Source of the DNA: Myxococcales bacterium
GTDB lineage: Bacteria; Myxococcota; Bradymonadia; UBA7976; UBA1532
DNA length: 9,184 nucleotides
Assembly (NCBI GenBank): GCA_020430675.1
Contig: JAGQJJ010000107.1
Span: 1-9,184, forward strand
Direction of reading: 5' to 3'
Under the pieces are notes generated by a model. The model did not search any database. It was not told the origin of the DNA and saw only the letters and a list, made by a program, of their open reading frames with translations. Position 1 is the first letter of the stretch. Each line of letters begins with the position of its first letter. Shown piece after piece: positions 1 to 6,320 of the stretch. Made by a program: the position numbers and the translations under genes.

Positions 1-1016
<1,016 letters not shown>

Positions 1017-1058
1017 TTCGCTTCCGGCCGCCGTTGCACTTGGCTGTGGCCGCGTGCT

Positions 1059-1070
1059 GCAACAAGTTGC
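1059..1070. promoter_or_regulatory. Short inverted repeat GCAAC-AA-GTTGC in the divergent intergenic region
   Basis: A perfect 5-bp inverted repeat with a 2-bp spacer lies between the divergent enolase and Kelch-lipoprotein genes, upstream of the proposed enolase -10. Its size and symmetry would suit a dimeric repressor half-site pair, but a 5-bp arm is short enough to occur by chance, and no second copy was noticed. The rest of the 984-1102 gap holds only GC-rich palindromic stretches (for example CCCGGCCGGG at 1076-1085). Confidence 0.2.
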
Positions 1071-1102
1071 TCCGCCCGGCCGGGCCGGGGCATGCTCGGG
1101 CC

Positions 1103-2692
1103 ATGGCGAGCAGGTCTACTGGTGGGTCGCGCGGACGAAGCCCGTCTGCCCGGACGGGGCGAGCGCGCGTCTTTTTGCGTGCCATGTTGGGGCTGTTCGG
1201 GGTGCTGGCCGGTCTGGCCTGCGTCGAGCCCCCCGACCGCCACTTCTACGTGCCGCCGAGCGATGGCGCGGCGGACGGCTTCGAGCCGCCCGGTGATTTC
1301 CGCGTCCATGACGGCGAGCCGCCGCCGCAGGACAGTGAGGCGGACGGCCCGGTCGGGCCGCCGCTCGATCGCGGCCCGCCGCCCGATGACGCCGAGGTCA
1401 AGGCCGATCTGGCGGTGGACGCCGAGACGCCCATGCCCGATGAGGGGCCACCGCCCGATGGCGAGCCCCCGCCGATGGACATGGCGCCGCCGCCGGTCGA
1501 CATGGCGCCGCCGCCGGTCGACATGGCGCCGCCGCCGGTCGACATGGCGCCGCCCCCGCTCTGTCCGCCGCCGCTGGTGCGGGTGGGGCCGCTTGAGCTT
1601 TGCCTTCAGCGCACCGCGGTCGATCCGGGCATCGCCGCGGCGCGCACGGGGCTGAGCCTGGTGGCGCTGCCCCAGGGTCGGGCGATGGCGCTCGGCGGCG
1701 ACCGGGCCCGCGCCGGTGGGTTGACCACGGCCAGCAACGACGTCGACCTGTTGGGCGATGACGGCTTCTCGGTGACGACGCCGCTCTTGCGGCCGCTGCT
1801 CGTCGCGCCGGCCGGGGTGGTGCAGCAGGGGCGCGTTGTCATCGCGGGTGGGCTGGAGCGGCGCGCCAACGGCACCATCGGGCCGACGCGCGCGCTGTTC
1901 AGCGCCACGCCCGGCGGCGAGGACGCCCTGGTTTGGATGCTCGGCGGCGATATGAGCCGGGCGCGCGCCGGCCATCGCCTCATCGTGCTCAACGCGATCG
2001 AGTTGCTGCTGGTCGGGGGGGTCGACGCGGAGCAAGAGGCGCTCGGCTCGCTTCGCATGACCGTCGATGGCTCGCAATGGCGTGAGGGCCTCACCGCCGC
2101 GCTGGTCACCGCGCGCTCGGAGCCGGGCGCGACCAAGTTGGCCGACGGGCGGGTTTTTGTCTTTGGCGGGTTCGGGCTCGACGGCCGGGCGGTCGCCGCG
2201 CCCGAGACCTATGACCCCGTGCAGAACCGATGGACGGCGATCCAGCAGGTGCCTTTGGGCCTGCGGCCGCAGCGGGTCGGCAGGCTGGCGGCGCTCGCCG
2301 GGGGGGCGCGGGTGCTGATCGCCGGCGGCATCGATGCGGCTGGCGCCGACCCGTACGACGACGCGGTGATGTTCGAGCCGGGCGTCGCCGCGATCGTGCC
2401 CATCGCGCCGCTCAACGTGCCGCGCGACGGCCATACGATCACCGCGATCGGCCCCCCCGAAACCGGGCGCGCGTTGGTCCTGGGCGGCGAGGTGGATCGC
2501 GTGGCGGTCGCCGAGGTCTTCGATCCCGCCGCCGGTTTTGTCGCCGTGCCGCTGCCCGATGCGTGGTCCCTCGTCGGTCACGCGGCGGTGCAGCTCGACG
2601 ATGGCACGGTGCTGGTTGTGGGCGGCCAGCGTCCCGACGGGCGCAACGTGACCGAGGCGTCCATCTATCGGCTGGTCGCGCCGCCTCGCTGA
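1103..2692 (+). CDS. Putative surface lipoprotein with Pro-rich stalk and Kelch-type beta-propeller
   Basis: From the ATG at 1103 the product is 529 residues. A hydrophobic segment, MLGLFGVLAGLAC, ends at Cys40 and is followed by VEPPDRH. This looks like a type II signal peptide, although GLAC is a weaker lipobox than the usual LAGC or LSGC. Next comes a disordered Pro/Asp-rich stalk (about 41-155) ending in four DMAPPPV-type repeats (126-153). From about residue 160 to the end, seven Kelch-like signatures (hydrophobics followed by Gly-Gly: MALGGD, VIAGGL, LLVGGV, VFGGF, LIAGGI, VLGGE, VVGGQ) predict a seven-bladed propeller, probably for protein or glycan binding outside the cell. No catalytic residues are recognisable. 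The start is uncertain: no strong ribosome site precedes 1103, and in-frame alternatives are ATG 1034, TTG 1175 (giving a short charged MRAM signal) and ATG 1184. It converges with the barrel gene, with 3 bp between stops. The specific function is unknown. Confidence 0.82.
   Translation: MASRSTGGSRGRSPSARTGRARVFLRAMLGLFGVLAGLACVEPPDRHFYVPPSDGAADGFEPPGDFRVHDGEPPPQDSEADGPVGPPLDRGPPPDDAEVKADLAVDAETPMPDEGPPPDGEPPPMDMAPPPVDMAPPPVDMAPPPVDMAPPPLCPPPLVRVGPLELCLQRTAVDPGIAAARTGLSLVALPQGRAMALGGDRARAGGLTTASNDVDLLGDDGFSVTTPLLRPLLVAPAGVVQQGRVVIAGGLERRANGTIGPTRALFSATPGGEDALVWMLGGDMSRARAGHRLIVLNAIELLLVGGVDAEQEALGSLRMTVDGSQWREGLTAALVTARSEPGATKLADGRVFVFGGFGLDGRAVAAPETYDPVQNRWTAIQQVPLGLRPQRVGRLAALAGGARVLIAGGIDAAGADPYDDAVMFEPGVAAIVPIAPLNVPRDGHTITAIGPPETGRALVLGGEVDRVAVAEVFDPAAGFVAVPLPDAWSLVGHAAVQLDDGTVLVVGGQRPDGRNVTEASIYRLVAPPR
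1478..1561 (+). repeat. Tandem 21-bp repeat encoding DMAPPPV
   Basis: Three identical 21-bp units (gacatggcgccgccgccggtc) start at 1478, 1499 and 1520. A fourth unit at 1541 diverges in its last third. They encode the Pro-rich stalk between the lipidated Cys and the propeller of the Kelch lipoprotein. Because the unit is a multiple of three, copy-number change by slippage would alter stalk length without breaking the frame. The identical DNA, not just the identical peptide, suggests recent duplication. Confidence 0.95.
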
Positions 2693-2695
2693 CCG

Positions 2696-4024
2696 TCAGA
2701 ACAGCCAGCGATAGCGGCCCATCACCGTGTGCACGAACAGGTCGCCCTGGTTGCGGGCGTCCTGCAGCTCGGCCTCGTAGACGCCGTCATAGCTCAGGTC
2801 GAAGCGATGGGATCGCGAGGCGCGCCAGTCGAGCGTCAGCCCCATCAGCAGCACGCGCGCCGCTTCGTCGAAGGCGCGAGCCTGTTCGGTCTCGACGTCG
2901 ATGGTGCGCCCGTCGAAGAACGTCACCCGGGCGTTGACGCTGAAGGTGCTCGACAGATCCTGCTCCAGATCGAGCGCGATGAGCGCGCTGTCGCTCTGGA
3001 AGTTGTTGCGGATCTGCGCCTGCAGATCGGCGCGCGTGCCCAGGCCGAACAGGTCGTCATCGCGCAGGCCGATCGTGTAGAGCCAGGCGTGGCGGTCGTC
3101 CTGGCTGCGGTGTTTGTACTCGACCGACTGGTAATGGTACCAGCGCCCCAGCCGCAGCGAGGCCGACAGGCGGGCGCGGTCGTAGACGTTGCGGATGACT
3201 TCGTCGCCCAGGATGAGCGCCTGGTTGGGCTCGATGACGTTCCGGTAGATGACCCGATCGCGATACTGCTGCGTGCTGTAGCGGCTGACGTTCAGCGTCA
3301 GGTTCACCGGGTCGATCGGCGTGTAGTCGACGCTGCCGAGCAAGGTGGTGACATCGGGTTCGACGGCGAAGTCGGCGATGAGATAGGTGGCGACGACCAG
3401 GCGGTCGGTCACCCGCAAGTGCATGCGATTGAAGGCATAATGGCGATCGAGCTGCTTGTCTTTGACCTCGGCGTTATAGCCGCCCTCGACGTCGAAGCGG
3501 CCGTTGCGCCAGGTGCCATAAACGCCGCCGGCCTGGCGTTCGAGGGTCAGCGAATAGTCGATGGGATCGGGCGAGAGGCCGGCGTACAGACCGACCGTGG
3601 CCTCGGGGCTGAGGTTCAGCTCGGCGTCGACGCCATCCACCCAGCCATTGCCCGACTCGCGGATGATGCGGCGGCCGACGGCGACGTCGAGCACGCCGAA
3701 CAGCTCGGGCTGCTCGACATAGAGCTGGCGCACCTGGTCGATGCTCTCGGTCTGCCCGAAGCGGCGCTCGCGGGCGTCGGTGGCGTCGAGCAGGAACGTG
3801 GCGTCGAGGCCCAGGCGCAGGCCGAGCGTGGTCAGGCCATCGGCGGCGGCGTCGGTGTCGAGGAAGAGAATGCCCACCGCGGGGCCGTCGGCGTTGTCGG
3901 CCGAGTACAGGCCGCGCAGGCTGATCTGGCCGTCAAGCTTCGTCTCGTCGGCCGCCGCTCGGTCCACGAGCAGCGGCATCGCAAGCAGGCCGGCGCACAC
4001 CGAGACCAGGGCGCGTCGCCTCAC
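2696..4024 (-). CDS. Outer-membrane beta-barrel protein (putative porin partner of the multihaem cytochrome)
   Basis: A 442-residue protein starting at GTG 4024-4022. A signal peptide (MRRR, then a hydrophobic core, ending RAAA before DETK) predicts cleavage after residue 25. The mature chain is a run of short alternating polar/hydrophobic segments separated by Asp/Asn/Gly/Arg-rich turns; I count roughly 18-22 candidate strands. It ends in GRYRWLF, and the terminal Phe with alternating aromatics is the usual outer-membrane assembly signal. The mature part has no cysteine, so it lacks the N-terminal CXXC of MtrB-type porins, and it is much shorter than MtrB (~700 residues). The GTG overlaps the TGA of the upstream cytochrome gene (GTGA), with a G-rich ribosome-site-like stretch just before it, so this start is preferred over an in-frame upstream ATG at 4333 that would encode a non-signal, Arg-rich stretch antagonistic to the cytochrome frame. 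Coupling to a 30-haem cytochrome suggests a porin-cytochrome role (inference). It could also be an unrelated porin or structural barrel. Confidence 0.88.
   Translation of the reverse strand: MRRRALVSVCAGLLAMPLLVDRAAADETKLDGQISLRGLYSADNADGPAVGILFLDTDAAADGLTTLGLRLGLDATFLLDATDARERRFGQTESIDQVRQLYVEQPELFGVLDVAVGRRIIRESGNGWVDGVDAELNLSPEATVGLYAGLSPDPIDYSLTLERQAGGVYGTWRNGRFDVEGGYNAEVKDKQLDRHYAFNRMHLRVTDRLVVATYLIADFAVEPDVTTLLGSVDYTPIDPVNLTLNVSRYSTQQYRDRVIYRNVIEPNQALILGDEVIRNVYDRARLSASLRLGRWYHYQSVEYKHRSQDDRHAWLYTIGLRDDDLFGLGTRADLQAQIRNNFQSDSALIALDLEQDLSSTFSVNARVTFFDGRTIDVETEQARAFDEAARVLLMGLTLDWRASRSHRFDLSYDGVYEAELQDARNQGDLFVHTVMGRYRWLF
4021..4024 (-). other. GTGA start/stop overlap joining cytochrome and barrel genes
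   Basis: Read on the minus strand, the four bases GTGA contain both the barrel's GTG start and the cytochrome's TGA stop. Such 4-bp overlaps normally mean translational coupling, so the two proteins are likely made together and in linked amounts. This supports a shared complex and settles the barrel start. Confidence 0.85.
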
Positions 4025-6255
4025 GGCGCCCCCCCGCCGCTGAAGGCGCCGCACGAGACGCCGAGCCGCGCCGGGCTCCAGGCGCGGGTGGTATGGCAGT
4101 TCTCGCACGAGTCGCGCCCGCCCGGCACATAGCGCGGGTGGTCGCAGATGGGCGAGCCGGCGGTCGCCGCGAAGCTGTCGCTGTGGCAGAACGCGCAGTC
4201 GCTCGGCAGGCCACCGAAGACGCGGCCCGGGTGGCAGTCGCGGCACTCGACGAAGCGATGCGCGCCGCTCAGCCGGAAGCCGGTCTCGATGTGCAGGAAC
4301 GTGCTCGGCAGGAAGTACTCTTGCGTGTGGCAATCAAGGCAGAGCGGCCCCAGGCTGCCAAAATGCGGGTCTTTATGGCAGTTGACGCACTCGGGCCCGG
4401 TGCCGGCGAGCACCAGGTCGCGGTTGGGGCCGTGGCACCGCTCGCAGGTCAGCAAGTCATGGGCGCCGCCGAGCGTGAAGGCGCCGAAGTCATGGTTCTG
4501 GCCGCTATTGGTCGTCCAGCTCTCGGTGGTATGGCATCGGTCGCAGCCGGCGCCCTTGCGGCCGGCGTGCACGTCGAAGTGGCAGCCGTCGCAGTTCATC
4601 GGCAACGGCTTGTAGCGGTTGTTGACATGGCATTTGGCGCAGTCGACCGCGCGGTGCTTGCCAAAGAGCGGGTACTGGCTGTCGCGGTCGTGATCGAAGC
4701 GGAGATGCGCCGTCCAGCCATCGACCGAGTGGCATTCGTCGCACGCCTTGCTGAACTGCGGGCGGTGGAAGTTCTGGTGGCAGTTGCCGCAGGCGGTGTC
4801 GATGGGCCGGTAGTGACCGTCTTTGTGGCACGCGACGCAGCGCACGTCGAGGTGGCGGCCCTGAAGCTGGAAGCGGCTCAGCGAATGGTCAAAAAGCTCG
4901 ATGCGCCAGCGCTCGAAGCCGCGATGGCAGCGGTCGCAGCCGGCGCCCTCGAACTGATCGCGGTGTACGTCGGCGTGGCAGAAGGCGCAGTCCTGCTGGG
5001 TGTCATCCTCGGTCTCAGTGCCCGAGGGATGGCATCGATAGCATGGCTGGTCGACGTGGCGGCCTTCGAGCGGGAAGCCGGTGATGCCATGGTCGAAGCG
5101 CGTCTTCTTCCAGTCGATGGGCGAGTGACAATTGCTGCACGGCGTCTCGCCAAACGTGGTGCCGTGCGGGTTGTCGTCCTTGTGGCAGCTCTTGCACTCG
5201 ACGTCGATCGGCTTGTACTTGCCGCTGGGATGGCATTTGCCGCAGTTGACCTGCCGGTGTTTGCCGCGCAGCGGGAAGCGGCTCATCGCGTCGTGGTTGA
5301 AGCGCAGGGTGCGCCCCGTCCAGCCGTTTTCGCTGTGGCAGCGGCCGCACGAGACGCCGGCGAACTGGCCGCGGTGCACGTCGTCGTGGCAGCCCTGGCA
5401 ATCGGCATTGCGCGGCCGCCATTGGTTCCACGAGTGGCAGTCGAGGCACTTGGTGCGGGCGTGTTTGCCCTTCAGCGGCCACCCGGTCGTCGAGTGCTCG
5501 AAGATCGACTTCGTCTTGAAGTCGGCGGTGATGTGGCACTCTTCGCAGATGCGCGCCCCGAAGACGCCCGGCGGGTGCGGATCCTGGTGGCAGGTGATGC
5601 AGCCCGAGACCTCGATGGGGCCGAACTTCCGCTTGCCCAGATGGCATTTATCGCATTCGACGCGCTCGTGTTTGCCGGTCAGCGGGAAGCGGGTCTCGCG
5701 CTGGTGGTCGAACTTGAGGTTCGGGTTGAGCTGCTTCCAGTCATAGGCGTTATGGCATCGCTCGCATTGGCCCAGGTTGGCCTTGGCTGCGTCGCCGTGA
5801 TACTCGCCATGGCATGCCTTGCAATCGGTCGAAGCGCCCAGATAACTGTCGCGATTGGTGCGCTGGCGCTTGGCGGTATGGCATTCGCGGCAGCCGACGC
5901 CCTCGTGGCCGCCGACCAGCGGCCAGCCGGTGGTCTTGTGGTCGAAAGAGCGCTTGTCGAGCGGGGTGATCTCGTACTCGCGGCCCAGGTGCTCGCGGTG
6001 GCAGTTATTGCAGGGCGTGCCCCGCGCCGATTTGGCGTGATAGCCCTGGTTGGCCTTGAGGCGCTGGTCGATCTCCTTGTGGCAGCCCAGGCAGTTCTCC
6101 TGCGGCACGCCGCCGAACGCGACGTGGCATTGGTTGCACTGGTCCTTCACGTCGAGGTGGGCGTGCGGGCGCGAGAGGGGCTTGGCCGCCAGAGCGGCGC
6201 TGGCCAGCGCGCCGGCGCCGCAGAGCGCCGCGAACAGGGTCCACACGATGCGCAT
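4021..6255 (-). CDS. Periplasmic multihaem c-type cytochrome with 30 CXXCH motifs
   Basis: Electron-transfer protein predicted to bind 30 covalent c haems in 744 residues, about one per 24. A Sec signal peptide (MRIVWTLFAALCGAGALASAALAA, about 1-24) sends it to the periplasm, where haem is attached. The chain is built from ten trihaem units: an N-terminal one (about 28-103) and nine clear repeats (104-727). Each repeat follows the order FDH, then FPL-G-K/R-H, CXXCH, YKPID, CXXCH, D-x-H-RGQF, CXXCH, W. The three extra His per unit match the three haems, so bis-His ligation is expected. This resembles class III/c7-type multihaem families. Start choice: ATG 6255 gives a compact signal peptide; ATG 6291 (756 residues) is possible and would only lengthen the n-region. 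The fusion membrane gene lies 65 nt upstream and the barrel gene overlaps at the 3' end. Probable job: carry electrons across the periplasm between the inner-membrane fusion protein and the barrel (inference). Haem count is read directly; partners are not proven. Confidence 0.95.
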   Translation of the reverse strand: MRIVWTLFAALCGAGALASAALAAKPLSRPHAHLDVKDQCNQCHVAFGGVPQENCLGCHKEIDQRLKANQGYHAKSARGTPCNNCHREHLGREYEITPLDKRSFDHKTTGWPLVGGHEGVGCRECHTAKRQRTNRDSYLGASTDCKACHGEYHGDAAKANLGQCERCHNAYDWKQLNPNLKFDHQRETRFPLTGKHERVECDKCHLGKRKFGPIEVSGCITCHQDPHPPGVFGARICEECHITADFKTKSIFEHSTTGWPLKGKHARTKCLDCHSWNQWRPRNADCQGCHDDVHRGQFAGVSCGRCHSENGWTGRTLRFNHDAMSRFPLRGKHRQVNCGKCHPSGKYKPIDVECKSCHKDDNPHGTTFGETPCSNCHSPIDWKKTRFDHGITGFPLEGRHVDQPCYRCHPSGTETEDDTQQDCAFCHADVHRDQFEGAGCDRCHRGFERWRIELFDHSLSRFQLQGRHLDVRCVACHKDGHYRPIDTACGNCHQNFHRPQFSKACDECHSVDGWTAHLRFDHDRDSQYPLFGKHRAVDCAKCHVNNRYKPLPMNCDGCHFDVHAGRKGAGCDRCHTTESWTTNSGQNHDFGAFTLGGAHDLLTCERCHGPNRDLVLAGTGPECVNCHKDPHFGSLGPLCLDCHTQEYFLPSTFLHIETGFRLSGAHRFVECRDCHPGRVFGGLPSDCAFCHSDSFAATAGSPICDHPRYVPGGRDSCENCHTTRAWSPARLGVSCGAFSGGGAP
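4075..5946 (-). repeat. Nine consecutive trihaem protein modules within the cytochrome
   Basis: Protein-level repeats of roughly 65-78 residues begin at residues 104, 182, 252, 319, 387, 455, 520, 587 and 653 of the 744-residue product. Most open with FDH or a variant (FEH, FNH, NHD, FLH) and carry a G-K/R/A-H motif plus three CXXCH. The middle modules (252-586) are most alike. The first is lengthened between haems 1 and 2, and the last lacks the His after its second haem and carries an extra ICDHP segment. The DNA of the modules has diverged, so duplication was not very recent. Confidence 0.9.
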
Positions 6256-6306
6256 CGCGGCCACTCTAACCCGAAAAGTGGGTGGGCGCATCTGCTGTGC
6301 GTCCCT

Positions 6307-6316
6307 CGGACGTCCG
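6307..6316. other. 10-bp palindrome in the fusion-gene/cytochrome intergenic gap
   Basis: CGGACGTCCG is a perfect palindrome just after the stop of the membrane fusion gene and before the cytochrome start. Without a loop or U-tract it is not a terminator. It could be a protein site or part of an mRNA fold between two cistrons, or chance in GC-rich DNA. Confidence 0.2.
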
Positions 6317-6320
6317 GTCG

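Noticed and set aside
1478..1561. CRISPR-like or regulatory repeat array
   Set aside because: Units are contiguous without spacers, multiples of three, and in frame inside a coding sequence.
2686..2705. Bidirectional terminator between the convergent genes
   Set aside because: Only a 5-bp arm with a single-base centre and no T-tract; the symmetry mostly follows from two facing TGA stops.
2729..4132. 467-codon open frame on the plus strand opposite the barrel gene
   Set aside because: No recognisable signal or motif; it lies opposite a protein with clear signal peptide, barrel pattern and C-terminal Phe.
4123..4155. ICDHPRYVPGG as a thirty-first haem site
   Set aside because: CDHP lacks the second Cys and does not fit CXXCH or the known CX3-4CH variants; at most its His may be a ligand.
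4025..4333. Longer in-frame start (ATG 4333) for the barrel gene
   Set aside because: The extra 103 residues are an Arg/Pro/Leu-rich shadow of the cytochrome and would bury the signal peptide; the GTG in the GTGA overlap gives a proper exported protein.
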